Assembly (NCBI GenBank): GCA_046594105.1
Contig: JBKJQB010000223.1
Location: 1 to 60,601, forward strand
Source: JBDSGC01 sp046594105
GTDB lineage: Bacteria > Acidobacteriota > Thermoanaerobaculia > Gp7-AA8
Length of the DNA stretch: 60,601 bases
Direction: 5' to 3'
Below the pieces are notes generated by a model. That model had not been told where the DNA came from and made no database searches. It was given only the letters and a program-made list of their open reading frames with translations. This document shows positions 1 to 8,748 of this stretch, in pieces; within the stretch, counting starts at the first letter, position 1, and each line of letters starts with the position of its first letter. The translations under genes and the position numbers were made by a program.

Positions 1-1127
1 GCCAGGATCTCGCGACCGATCTCTTCGGCGGACCTGTCGCGATTGGCCTTCACCAGGCGCTGCAGGCGCTCCATGCCGAACTCTTCATCCTTTGCGTTGT
101 GCGCTTCGACGATTCCGTCGGAGTACAGGCAGAGCAAGTCGCCCGGATCGAGCTTGGCGAATCCTCGGTTGTAGGTGGCATCCGGCGTGGGGCCGAGGAC
201 TGGTCCGTTGCTGGCCAGCTCCTCGAAACGGCTGCCTTTCTCTTTGAGGATGAAGGGCGGGTTGTGTCCGGCATTGCAGTAGATGAGGATGCCGCTTGTC
301 TCCAGCTCCCCGTAGAACAGGGAGACGAACTTCGTGGTCAGCCGGCCGCGATGGATGATGTGGTTCAGCTTCTCCATCGTGCGGATGATCTTGAAGTCGC
401 GGTCGGTGGCCATGCGCAGGCCCATGTAGATGTCGCGCACCACCAGGGCTGCCGGCAAACCATGGCCGGAACCGTCGGCGATGGCCAGCCCCAGGATGCT
501 GTCGGAGAGCGGGATGAAGTCGTAGAAGTCGCCGCTGACCACTTCCGCCGGCACAGTCTTGCCCCAGATGTCGAAGCCTTCGTATTGCGGAACGCGCTGC
601 GGCAGGATCGACTGCTGGATGCGTTGAGCCTCCACGATCAGCGACTGGAAATGATCGGCGCGCAGCCGCTGATTCATGGTGTAGCGGATGAGGTTGAGCG
701 AGAAAAGGATGTCCTCCCGGCTCAGCTCCGGCGCGATGTCGAAGCTGAGGATGTGCGAATGGGAGTCGCCGGTGGCGATGGCAGCGAAGCGCCTCGCGCC
801 GAGTTTCTCTTCCAGCACAGGATCCACGCCGGGATCGTCGTGATCCATGACCACCGCCCCGTTTTCGATGACCAGTTCGATCGGCTTGTAGTCCTTGGGC
901 ACCACGATGCCCAGCACACCGCTGTGGCAACGGCCGAAGCGACCGACCAGCTCGTAGTTGTTGTCGTCGGTGCATTCGTAGATCCGGCCGCCGGTGATCC
1001 CCAGCTGGTCCTGAAAGTTCGTAGCGATGGTCTCGCCGATCTGTTCGATGGTGAACCGCGTCGTCTCGGCGCTCTCCATCTGGGCCAGAGTGCGCTCGAC
1101 CTGCGTGAGAAGTTTCTTGTAATCCAC
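1..1127 (-). CDS. RsbU-type SpoIIE-domain PP2C phosphatase (C-terminal end outside window)
   Basis: Serine/threonine phosphatase of the SpoIIE/RsbU family; relatives dephosphorylate STAS-type anti-anti-sigma partners. From the GTG at 1127 there are 375 open codons and the frame is still open at base 1, so the 3' end is missing. Residues 1-160 look like a GAF-like sensor region with no decisive motif; a helical linker with EAQRIQQSILPQ (166-177) leads into the catalytic domain with metal-binding motifs GDFYDF (199-204) and ADGSGHG (217-223), then NAGHNPP, GPVLG and YSDGIVEA. The start lies 15 nt after the stop of the upstream phosphodiesterase-like gene, so the two are probably co-transcribed. 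Family is clear; partner and signal are unknown. Confidence 0.9.
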   Translation of the reverse strand, partial: MDYKKLLTQVERTLAQMESAETTRFTIEQIGETIATNFQDQLGITGGRIYECTDDNNYELVGRFGRCHSGVLGIVVPKDYKPIELVIENGAVVMDHDDPGVDPVLEEKLGARRFAAIATGDSHSHILSFDIAPELSREDILFSLNLIRYTMNQRLRADHFQSLIVEAQRIQQSILPQRVPQYEGFDIWGKTVPAEVVSGDFYDFIPLSDSILGLAIADGSGHGLPAALVVRDIYMGLRMATDRDFKIIRTMEKLNHIIHRGRLTTKFVSLFYGELETSGILIYCNAGHNPPFILKEKGSRFEELASNGPVLGPTPDATYNRGFAKLDPGDLLCLYSDGIVEAHNAKDEEFGMERLQRLVKANRDRSAEEIGREIL

Positions 1128-1142
1128 TGGATTCGATTCCCT

Positions 1143-3263
1143 CTATTTCAGTTCGGTGCCGTCGAGTGCATACGGCGCCGGAACGCCGAGCAGCCCCAGG
1201 ACGGTGGGATAGATGTCGGCGATGTAAGGAGCACGGTCCGTGCTCAATGTCCGATTGTAGAAAAAGATGCCCTTGACCAGCTCGGGATCCACCGAGCAGT
1301 GGTCCCCGCTCCAGACCTGCTTGTTGGGCTCGATGAGGTCCTTGGGGATGCCGCCCAGGGAAGTCTGCCAGGAGACGCGGTAGCCGTCGTTGTTGGTGAC
1401 CACCAGGTCGGGGATCATGTTCGGATCAAACTGGCGGTAGATCTCTTCGCGCGCCAGAACGCGCCGCACCGGATGCTCGCCATTCTCCGGATCGGTGAGC
1501 TGGACCAGCCTGGTCTTCAACTCGATTTTCAGCGCGTCGTACTCTGCGCCGGGGCTGACGATGCCCTGCGCCTCGCGTCCCTTCACGTTGATGTACATCT
1601 CCCCGAGACCCATGGCGTACGCGCGGGTGCGGGACCAGTCCACGTTCTCCCAGAACTGCCCCTGGGAGAAGAGCATCTCCACGTTGCGCTCCCGCACCGT
1701 CACGCCGCTCTTCAGCGTCATGTAGCCGTTCATGACCAGCCAGGTGTTGTAGTTGACTGATTTGCGGAACGAAGCGAACCCGTGATCGGACAACACGATC
1801 AGTGCGGAGTGATGCTGCTCCGCCGCCTTCATGGCATCGCCGACGATTCCATCCATCAGCTGATACGAACGGAGCAGCGCGTCACCCCACCTGGCGGCGA
1901 GCTCCGGCGTGTAGGCGGGATGTTTCGGATCGAGGGCCCGCCAGAACACATGCCCCACCCGATCGGGAAACTCGAAACATTGCACCAGCAGATCGCGATC
2001 CTCGCTCAGAAACGAGTTGAACATCTTGCGGTTCTGCGCAACCGTGAACTGCATGTCATCCCAGAACATCTGCTCATCCGCAAATCCCTCGGAGATGGCC
2101 CATGTATCGATCTGCCAACCCAGCGTTTTGTAGAGACCGTCCCGCTGCGCCAGTTCCGGGGCCCAGCCCGCCGGCGTGGAGATGCGAAACCCGGGGGGCA
2201 GATGCCGGGGATCGAAATTGATCGGTGACAGATAGAGCTTCACTTCCGGCTTCGTCTGGATCACATGAAAGCGGCTGATCCCGCGGACCTTGATCAGCGG
2301 GTTGAACGGGAACACGAAGTCGGTCCAGCCGCTCCACTCCCCCGTTTTCAGCGTGACCTTCTGCCCACTCTCTTCGATGGTGATCGAGTCGCGGTTGTCG
2401 GCCACCGTGATGGTCATGGGGATGGAGATGAACGGCGGCGTGGGGAAGAGTTTGTTCGGCGGCCCCTGAATCGATGTGCGGATCACGCCCTTGTTGTCTT
2501 CCAACTGCACGACCTCGATGGAAAACTCATTCGCACCTCCGCGGTGAAAGTCGAGCTCCGAGGTGAAGAAGAACGGCTTGCCGACGCGGCCGGAGAGGTC
2601 AGGGACGCCGAGGCCCGACAACAGATGATCGTCGGAACCGAGGTCGTTGGCGGGGAAGGTCACCGGCACATGGACGATGGTGGCGTTGCGGCCGGCGTGC
2701 GATGCGGCTTCCCAGAACGGGATGCCCTGGCGACGATTGACCACACCCGGCCTCGTTTCGGGGAGGTACTTTTTCGCGGCCACCCCGGCGGCGATGGCAA
2801 CGATCACCGCGACGACGGAGAGGGAGATCCCGGCGATTCGTGAGAACCGGAATCCCAGCAGTGCGATCAGGCCGATCAGAAGGAGCGAAGCCGCGGCGGC
2901 TGCCAGTGGATTCCAGCGACCGGCCAGAAACCGTTCCTTCGTCTCATCAAAGGCGGCGAAGACAGGCAGGTACGTTTTCGGATCGCGGCGCAGAAAATCG
3001 AAGATCCCGGTGCGGCCCGGATCGATGCCGGTGGAGAAGGTCGACCAGGAAACCGGAGTCTGGGCGGGGATGGTGGGACGCAGTGGCCGGAACGTTCCCT
3101 GCGCCCGCAGACGGGCCATATTGGGGAGCTTGCCCTCGTTCATCCATTGCTCGGTGTAACGGGCGTCGACCCCGTCAAATCCGAGGACGATGACCTTCTC
3201 CCGAGCCTCGCCGGCGAGCGGGCAAAGCAGCGCCAGAAGGAGCATCAGAGGGAGGCGGCGCAT
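1143..3263 (-). CDS. Exported membrane alkaline phosphatase/phosphodiesterase family protein
   Basis: Type I phosphodiesterase / nucleotide pyrophosphatase fold (alkaline phosphatase superfamily), 706 aa. A signal peptide (1-20) is followed by the metal site LGFDGVD (27-33), the nucleophile region TPVSWSTFSTG, and later metal-ligand motifs LSDHGF and SGDHC. Unusually, two hydrophobic segments (LAAAAASLLLIGLIALLGF and one starting ISLSVVAVIV) interrupt the catalytic domain, so the enzyme is probably membrane-anchored with the active site outside. I chose the ATG at 3263, which directly precedes the signal peptide, over a longer frame. A -10-like TATGAT lies 9 nt before it, suggesting a leaderless or very short-leader mRNA. 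The substrate cannot be read from sequence; nucleotides, phospholipids or phosphodiesters are possible. Confidence 0.85.
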   Translation of the reverse strand: MRRLPLMLLLALLCPLAGEAREKVIVLGFDGVDARYTEQWMNEGKLPNMARLRAQGTFRPLRPTIPAQTPVSWSTFSTGIDPGRTGIFDFLRRDPKTYLPVFAAFDETKERFLAGRWNPLAAAAASLLLIGLIALLGFRFSRIAGISLSVVAVIVAIAAGVAAKKYLPETRPGVVNRRQGIPFWEAASHAGRNATIVHVPVTFPANDLGSDDHLLSGLGVPDLSGRVGKPFFFTSELDFHRGGANEFSIEVVQLEDNKGVIRTSIQGPPNKLFPTPPFISIPMTITVADNRDSITIEESGQKVTLKTGEWSGWTDFVFPFNPLIKVRGISRFHVIQTKPEVKLYLSPINFDPRHLPPGFRISTPAGWAPELAQRDGLYKTLGWQIDTWAISEGFADEQMFWDDMQFTVAQNRKMFNSFLSEDRDLLVQCFEFPDRVGHVFWRALDPKHPAYTPELAARWGDALLRSYQLMDGIVGDAMKAAEQHHSALIVLSDHGFASFRKSVNYNTWLVMNGYMTLKSGVTVRERNVEMLFSQGQFWENVDWSRTRAYAMGLGEMYINVKGREAQGIVSPGAEYDALKIELKTRLVQLTDPENGEHPVRRVLAREEIYRQFDPNMIPDLVVTNNDGYRVSWQTSLGGIPKDLIEPNKQVWSGDHCSVDPELVKGIFFYNRTLSTDRAPYIADIYPTVLGLLGVPAPYALDGTELK

Positions 3264-3312
3264 CGGGGCGGCATCATACTTGTAATCTTCTGAACCCCGA
3301 ATGGAGACCAGC

Positions 3313-4860
3313 ATGAATGCGCGTCAAATCGTTGTCACCTTAGCGGTTGCCCTGGTCCTTGGCTGCGGTGGATCGAAAGAAAGCAGAAGCGGCGGATCGG
3401 GTGGCGGATCGGCCAGGGACAGCCTGGTCATGGAGATCAAGTCGTCGCCCACCAACCTCGACTCCCGGGTCGGTGCTGACAACGCCTCCGGCCGCATGTT
3501 CGATCTGATCTACAGCGGTCTGATCAAAGTCACACCGAACATGGACTACGCGCCCGATCTCGCTTCGAAATGGGAGACGCCGGACGACAAGACCATCATC
3601 TTTCACCTCAATCCGGCGGCGAAGTTTCACAACGGGCAGCCGGTCCTGGCCAGAGACGTCAAGTGGACGTACGACTCGCTCATCGATCCCGCCTTCACCA
3701 CATCCAAGAAATCCGGCTACGCAGCGGTCGACCACATCGAGGCCCCCGACAACGCCACGGTCATCTTCAAACTCAAGGAGCCGAATGCCGGCATCTTCGA
3801 CAACCTGACCCTCGGCATCCTCCCCACCGGCGCCGACACCAACACGTACAAGTCGAAGCCGATCGGCGCGGGACCGTACAAGGTCGTCGACTTCCGTCCC
3901 GATGAACGGGTGGAGCTGGAAGCCTTCGACCAGTGGCATGGCGGCGCCCCGAAGATCAAGCACGTCACCATCCGCATCATCCCTGACCTCACCACCGCGG
4001 TTCTCGAGCTGCGTCGCGGCACGGTGAACATGGAAGTGAACATCATTCCCTTCGAGAACGTCGCGGAGTTCGAGAAGAACCCTGACTTCAAAGTGGTGAA
4101 GAGCCCCGGATCGGTGTACCAGTATCTCGCCTTCAACCTGCGCGACCCCATGCTCTCGAAAAAGGGCGTGCGGCAGGCCATCGCGTACGCCATCGATCGC
4201 GAGAAGATCATCCGCGACCTGCAGCGCGGCTACGCCCAGCCGACGGAGACCATGCTGGCGGCGGGACACTGGGCTCGCCCCAACGACCTGCCTTCCTTCA
4301 AATACGACCCGGCGAAAGCGAAGCAGCTGCTCGACGCGGCCGGCTATCGCGATCCGGACGGCGACGGTCCGAAGTCCCGCTTCAAGCTGGCGTTCAAGAC
4401 TTCGACCGACGCCGAGGCCAACCTGCGCGCCCAGTCAATCCAGCAGATGCTCAAGCAGGTGGGCATCGACATGGAGATCCAGTCGAATGAGATGTCGACC
4501 TTCCTCGCCGACATCGGCAAGGGCAGCTTCCAGATGTACTCGCTCAGCCGCAATGGGATCGCCGACCCCGACTTCTACTACGTGATTTTCTATTCGAAGA
4601 ACGCACCGCCGAACGGCCAGAACCGCGGCTATTACGCGAATCCGAAAGTGGACCAGCTGATCCTGCAGGGCCGCTCCACCTTCGACCGGGCCAAACGCAA
4701 GCCGGCGTATGAAGAGGTGCAGCGCATCGTCGCCGACGAGCTGCCCTACATCTCGCTCTACATGCAGACGAACGTCGCGGTGATGCGCAAGAATCTCGAT
4801 GGCTACGTGCAGTACCCGGCGGGGTTCTATCTGTCGGTGCCCGAGATGACCATGAAGTAA
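3313..4860 (+). CDS. ABC transporter substrate-binding lipoprotein (SBP_bac_5, DppA/OppA-like)
   Basis: Extracytoplasmic solute-binding protein of the peptide/nickel uptake family, 515 aa, the usual length. The N-terminus is a lipoprotein signal with lipobox VLGC followed by a Gly/Ser-rich tether, so it is anchored to a membrane facing the periplasm. Family landmarks are the early GRMFDLIYSGL stretch, KWETPDDKTIIFHL, KFHNGQPV, KGVRQAIAYAIDREKI and a C-terminal LPYISLYMQ. The ATG at 3313 is preferred to the ATG at 3301 because GGAG sits 6 nt upstream and the signal peptide starts there. No permease or ATPase genes lie nearby, so the transporter must be encoded elsewhere. A GC-rich hairpin follows the stop. 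Confidence 0.93.
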   Translation: MNARQIVVTLAVALVLGCGGSKESRSGGSGGGSARDSLVMEIKSSPTNLDSRVGADNASGRMFDLIYSGLIKVTPNMDYAPDLASKWETPDDKTIIFHLNPAAKFHNGQPVLARDVKWTYDSLIDPAFTTSKKSGYAAVDHIEAPDNATVIFKLKEPNAGIFDNLTLGILPTGADTNTYKSKPIGAGPYKVVDFRPDERVELEAFDQWHGGAPKIKHVTIRIIPDLTTAVLELRRGTVNMEVNIIPFENVAEFEKNPDFKVVKSPGSVYQYLAFNLRDPMLSKKGVRQAIAYAIDREKIIRDLQRGYAQPTETMLAAGHWARPNDLPSFKYDPAKAKQLLDAAGYRDPDGDGPKSRFKLAFKTSTDAEANLRAQSIQQMLKQVGIDMEIQSNEMSTFLADIGKGSFQMYSLSRNGIADPDFYYVIFYSKNAPPNGQNRGYYANPKVDQLILQGRSTFDRAKRKPAYEEVQRIVADELPYISLYMQTNVAVMRKNLDGYVQYPAGFYLSVPEMTMK

Positions 4861-4888
4861 GCGTCATTCTGAGAGCAGCGAGGGGAAC

Positions 4889-4920
4889 GGAGCGCCGGCA
4901 AGATGCCGGCGCTCCGTTTC
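4889..4920 (+). terminator. Strong GC hairpin after the solute-binding protein gene
   Basis: Perfect 12-bp stem (4889-4900 with 4904-4915) around a 3-nt loop, followed by GTTTC. It can act as a terminator, but the core (GCGCCGGCA..TGCCGGCGC) is also the terminal motif of a dispersed repeat family in this window, so it may be a short copy of that repeat. The start of this gap (4862-4880) resembles the TCATTCTGAG-type repeat. Confidence 0.55.
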
Positions 4921-4956
4921 ACCTCGAGAGGCGACTCAGGTAACGCGACGAGTCTG

Positions 4957-5007
4957 CGAAAATCGTTGCGGACGCTTTGCGCACCTACGCGGCCGGCCGT
5001 GCCGGCC
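4957..5007 (-). repeat. Dispersed repeat family A, partial copy
   Basis: Reverse-strand copy of the element whose hallmark is GCCGGCACGGCCGGC followed by a tract ending CGCAAAGCGTCCGC and CGATTTTCG. Other copies are near 25352, 27776, 41622, 46570 and 55990. This copy is diverged in the middle. It lies in the gap before the glycosyltransferase operon and is not next to a stop codon. Confidence 0.7.
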
Positions 5008-5062
5008 GGTGCTACCATCGGCGTCCTCATCCATCAATCTCCGAACAGGGAGGACGTTTCCT

Positions 5063-6304
5063 GTGCTGCATCAACGGCCGCCCGCGCTCTATTCGGCGTT
5101 CGATCGCTTCCCCTCCCAGAAGGGCGCTGGCATTCACATCGCCCGCTTTGCCCGGGCACTCTTCGACGTTCATGGCGGCGGTCTTCTCTACGCCCTCGGC
5201 GGCGACGGCTTCCCGGTTCATCAGGTGGAGGGCGAGGTGGAAATCGTACGGTTCTCCGCGTCCTACCCGAATTACCTGGAGCGCGCTCAGGCATTCGGCG
5301 ACCGGCTGACCGCACTGCTCGACGAGGTGGGGGATTGCCTGGAGATCGCCCACTTCCGCGATCCCTGGAGCGGTCTGGCCATCACCTCACGCTCCCCCTC
5401 CTACGCCACGATCTACGAAGTGAATGGCCTGCCCTCGATCGAGCTTCCGACCGCCTACCCCGCGGCTGCGCCGTCCACGCTGGAGAAGATCCTGCGCGTC
5501 GAACAGTACGTTCTCGAACATGCCGACGCCATCGTCACGCCGGCGGGAACGATTCGCGACCACCTCATCGATCGAGGCATCGAGGCGGACAAGATCACGG
5601 TGATTCCCAATGGCGCGGACGTTTCGGCGAAGAAGGGCGCGACGGAAGGAGTCGCGGAAAGGTCCTTGCGTAGCGGCGATGCCGAGGATGACGCGATCCG
5701 CCGCCAGCCCTACGTTCTCTACTTCGGTTCGCTGCACCCCTGGCAGGGCGTGGAGACGCTGATCCGCGCGTTCGCTCGCGTGCGCGACGTCGTTCCCCTG
5801 CGTCTGGTGCTGTGCTGCTCTCAGGAATCGAGGCAGGCCCGGATCTACGCGCGTCTCGCGGAGAAGCTCGAGATCGGCGAGCGGGTGACCTGGCGATTCG
5901 AGTTGGATGCGGAGGCGCTCGCGCCTTGGGTGGAAGGCGCCCTGCTCTCGGTGGCCCCGCTCACCGAGTGCGCGCGCAACATCGTGCAGGGATGTTCGCC
6001 GCTGAAGGTTCTCGAAGCGATGGCCGCCGGCGTGCCCGTGATCGCCTCCGACCTCCCCGCCGTCCGCGAGCTGATGTCGGACGGAGTGGAAGGGCTGCTC
6101 GTTCCACCGGATCGCCCTGCCGAGCTCGCGCGGGCCATCCGGGTGTTGTACGAAGTGCCGGAGCTCCGCACCCGGCTGGGCCGGTGCGGCCGGGAACGGA
6201 TCGAGTCCTCGCTCACCTGGGAGCATTCCCTGGCGCGACTGGCCGAGGTTTACGGGCGGTTGGCGTCGCCAGCCACGTTCCCCTTTTCGCAGGAGGCAAT
6301 CTGA
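5063..6304 (+). CDS. GT4-type glycosyltransferase
   Basis: Retaining GT-B glycosyltransferase of family 4, 413 aa, first gene of a coupled operon. The N-domain carries the acceptor-side SQKGAGIHIARFARAL glycine-rich region; the C-domain has VLYFGSLHPWQGVETL and the nucleotide-sugar site KVLEAMAAGVPVIASD with its ExxxxG-type spacing, then VEGLLVPP. The GTG at 5063 is chosen because GGAGG lies 9 nt upstream; longer frames have no ribosome site. Its stop overlaps the next start (TGATG), implying translational coupling. Donor and acceptor are unknown; with two further GT-B enzymes downstream it likely contributes to a surface polysaccharide or glycolipid. Confidence 0.88.
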   Translation: MLHQRPPALYSAFDRFPSQKGAGIHIARFARALFDVHGGGLLYALGGDGFPVHQVEGEVEIVRFSASYPNYLERAQAFGDRLTALLDEVGDCLEIAHFRDPWSGLAITSRSPSYATIYEVNGLPSIELPTAYPAAAPSTLEKILRVEQYVLEHADAIVTPAGTIRDHLIDRGIEADKITVIPNGADVSAKKGATEGVAERSLRSGDAEDDAIRRQPYVLYFGSLHPWQGVETLIRAFARVRDVVPLRLVLCCSQESRQARIYARLAEKLEIGERVTWRFELDAEALAPWVEGALLSVAPLTECARNIVQGCSPLKVLEAMAAGVPVIASDLPAVRELMSDGVEGLLVPPDRPAELARAIRVLYEVPELRTRLGRCGRERIESSLTWEHSLARLAEVYGRLASPATFPFSQEAI

Positions 6305-7152
6305 TGAGCGTTTTCGCGCAATTGCGCACACTCACGGCCGAGCAGAAAGCGATTCTTCAATCCAAAGACATCAAGCTTCACCGGACGGCCGACAATCTGC
6401 TCGCGCTGCTGACGCCGATCGCCGAGCTCGATGCCGCTGCCGAATCTTTACGTACGAAGGCGCGCCGCCTGCGGGGCTTCAGCCTGGTCGCCGCCATCGT
6501 GTTCTTCTTCGTAGCACGCGGCCTCGACGGTTCGGCGCGCATCGGGGTTTTCGCTGTTTCCGCCATCCTGGTCGCGCTGGCAATCTTCCTCACCGTGCGC
6601 GTGGTGAAACCGCTGGCTCTCGCGGACATCTCCGACAACCTGCGCACGGTGGCCATCCCCTTCCTGCGAGTGCTCCGGGAAGACGTCGCTCCGGGCGAAC
6701 CGCTGCAGATGCACATCGGCCTCGATCCGCTCGCCAGCAAGAAGCATCTGCTTGCCGGGAAAGTGGCGAAGGAAACGAATTATCTCGACCCCTGGTTCGA
6801 AGGGCAGGCAACCTTCGCCGACGGAACCCGACTGCACTGGCGGGTGGTCGATCAGCTTCGATCCCGCACCCGCACCAAACGCAGTGCCAGCGGAAAGACG
6901 AAGATGAAGACCAAGAATCGACTTCGGAGCGATGCCGCCGTGAAGCTGTCGTTCCCCTCAAAGACCTACAGTCTGATTCCGAACACGAGCGGGGCGCGCA
7001 GCGAAGCCTCGGGCGACAGCAACGCCAAGCGACTGTCGATCTCCTTAAAAACAACGCAGAAGACCATGGAGACCTCCACGCATGCCTTCGAGATGCTGGT
7101 CGATCTCATCGCCGATGGATATCGCAGCGTCGCTGCTCGGAAGGGTGCCTGA
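6304..7152 (+). CDS. Uncharacterised two-helix membrane protein in glycosyltransferase operon
   Basis: 282 aa, not recognised. An N-terminal helical region (1-50) leads into two adjacent membrane segments, GFSLVAAIVFFFVARGL and IGVFAVSAILVALAIFLTV (about 52-95), then a soluble domain with a basic linker (RSRTRTKR, KTKMKTKNR) and Ser/Thr-rich end. It looks like a membrane-anchored cytoplasmic protein. The ATG overlaps the upstream stop and has GGAGG in front; the next gene begins 2 nt after the stop. Its fixed position between glycosyltransferases suggests a structural or scaffold role in the same pathway, which is inference only. Confidence 0.75.
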   Translation: MSVFAQLRTLTAEQKAILQSKDIKLHRTADNLLALLTPIAELDAAAESLRTKARRLRGFSLVAAIVFFFVARGLDGSARIGVFAVSAILVALAIFLTVRVVKPLALADISDNLRTVAIPFLRVLREDVAPGEPLQMHIGLDPLASKKHLLAGKVAKETNYLDPWFEGQATFADGTRLHWRVVDQLRSRTRTKRSASGKTKMKTKNRLRSDAAVKLSFPSKTYSLIPNTSGARSEASGDSNAKRLSISLKTTQKTMETSTHAFEMLVDLIADGYRSVAARKGA

Positions 7153-7153
7153 G

Positions 7154-7588
7154 ATGGATGCCTGCAAAAGCAAACAGGGCTTCTTTACCCTCCGCAGCTG
7201 TGGGGAAACCGCCGTGCGGAACTGCACTACCTGCTCGCGACCGATGTGCAGTCGTCATCTTTCTGCGTCCACCGGCTTTTCCCGCTGCCTGGACTGTGTG
7301 GCGCGCGGAGCAGAGCAGGAGATCCTCGATCCACCGGGAACCGCGAAACCGGGAGAGCCGCTGGTCTACCGCCCACCGGCCCATCCCGACGACTGGGCCT
7401 ATGACTATCGCCATCGCTACTACCGGGCGCGCAGTTACGCCCCCTTCTACTACGGCAGTGGTGTCACCGACTCCTATTACGACGACTACGACATGCGCTC
7501 GTTTGACCGCGACCTGGGAAGCCGCAGTTCGATGAGCCTCACCGACGGCGCAGACGACGACGGCTCCACAGACTGGGGAGACAGCTGA
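7154..7588 (+). CDS. Small Cys-rich protein with acidic, Tyr-rich tail
   Basis: 144 aa, not recognised. The N-terminal part has clustered Cys/His (CGE, CTTCSRPMCSRH, CLDC; about residues 18-50) that resembles a B-box or zinc-ribbon module. The C-terminal half is low complexity: Tyr/Arg-rich (YDYRHRYYRARSY) then Asp/Ser-rich (YYDDYDMRSFDRD, DGADDDGS). ATG at 7154 follows a GGAAGG-type ribosome site; the stop overlaps the ATG of the second GT4 gene. Cytoplasmic, probably metal-binding; it could be an adaptor for the neighbouring glycosyltransferases. Confidence 0.72.
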   Translation: MDACKSKQGFFTLRSCGETAVRNCTTCSRPMCSRHLSASTGFSRCLDCVARGAEQEILDPPGTAKPGEPLVYRPPAHPDDWAYDYRHRYYRARSYAPFYYGSGVTDSYYDDYDMRSFDRDLGSRSSMSLTDGADDDGSTDWGDS

Positions 7589-8748
7589 TGTTGCGCCCTC
7601 TCTGGCTGACCGAAAATTTTCCGCCCGATCGCGGTGGGATGGCGCAGTCCTGCGACCGCATCGTCCGCGCGCTCCGGAGCCGAGGAGTGACCGTCGACCT
7701 GGCGCATCTCAGCCGGCGCGCCGCGACCTGGCGGTCGGAAACGAAGATGCGTGGGCGGCAGATCACCGGGCCGCTGTCTGAAGATCCTTCGCACACCCTC
7801 AATCAGCTCTGGAGCCTGCTGTCCCGCGACGACACGCCGCGCCCCACGCACATCGTCGCCTTCGGCGGGACGCTCCCGCTGCTGGCCGGACCGGCGTTCG
7901 CTGCGTGGCGGGACGTGCCGCTGCTCACCCTCATCCGTGGCAACGATTTCGACGCCGCGGTGTTCTCGCCAAAGAAGAGCGATGTTCTCTTCAACGCACT
8001 GCGAGCCTCGGAGCGCGTGTGCGCGGTGACCCGCGACCATGCCTTTCGCATCAGCGCGCTCGAACCCTCGACCAAGGTGGAGTGGATTCCGAACGGCGTC
8101 GACTCGGAGAGCTGGCGCCTGCTGCCCCACGATCAGGAAGCAGCGGGACGATGGAGGGAGCAGAACGTCGCGCCGGGCCGGCGCGTGCTGGGCATGTTCG
8201 GACAGCTCAAGCAGAAGAAGGGCGCCCTCTTTTTCCTCGACGTGCTGGAGCGCTCGGGGCGGAGCGGCCAGGTCCATCTCCTTCTGGTCGGTGACCTCGA
8301 TGCGCCACTGCTGGCCGCCCTCGACGAGAGGCGCCAGTCGCTGGCGTTCAGCATTCTCCCGTTCCGCGACCGCCTCGACCTGTTGCCCCTGTACGCCGCC
8401 TGCGACGCCATCGCCGTTCCCTCTTTTTACGACGGACTGCCGAACGTGGTGCTGGAAGCAGCCGCCCTGGGCATTCCGTTGATCGCCTCGAATGCGGGTG
8501 GAATGCCGGACGTGCTGGATGCCGACACCGCCATTCTTTTCCAGAGTGGCGACGAGCACGACTGCCGTCGCGCCATCGAGACGTTCGTACGCAGCGAAGA
8601 CCAGCAGCTCCGGACGCTCGGGCAGCGCTGCCAGCAGCGCGTCCTGCAGACCTTCACGGTGGAGCGAGAGGCGGAGCGCTATCTCGAAGTGCTGCAGGCA
8701 ACCCTGCGAACCCGTTCCAACATCACTTCTGTGGGAGGCACACCATGA
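7588..8748 (+). CDS. GT4-type glycosyltransferase
   Basis: 386-aa GT-B fold enzyme of family 4. The N-domain starts LWLTENFPPDRGGMAQSCDR, a classic GT4 opening; the C-domain has VEWIPNGVD, MFGQLKQKKG and the donor-site segment VVLEAAALGIPLIASNAGG. It overlaps the genes on both sides (TGATG at its start, ATGA at its stop), so expression is likely coupled to the operon. Only modest similarity to the first GT4 of the operon is visible, which suggests a different linkage rather than a recent duplication. Confidence 0.9.
   Translation: MLRPLWLTENFPPDRGGMAQSCDRIVRALRSRGVTVDLAHLSRRAATWRSETKMRGRQITGPLSEDPSHTLNQLWSLLSRDDTPRPTHIVAFGGTLPLLAGPAFAAWRDVPLLTLIRGNDFDAAVFSPKKSDVLFNALRASERVCAVTRDHAFRISALEPSTKVEWIPNGVDSESWRLLPHDQEAAGRWREQNVAPGRRVLGMFGQLKQKKGALFFLDVLERSGRSGQVHLLLVGDLDAPLLAALDERRQSLAFSILPFRDRLDLLPLYAACDAIAVPSFYDGLPNVVLEAAALGIPLIASNAGGMPDVLDADTAILFQSGDEHDCRRAIETFVRSEDQQLRTLGQRCQQRVLQTFTVEREAERYLEVLQATLRTRSNITSVGGTP

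Noticed and set aside
85..975. Long minus-strand frame rich in Arg/His/Pro in the first kilobase
   Set aside because: It is an out-of-frame reading of the SpoIIE phosphatase gene, whose true frame carries all catalytic motifs.
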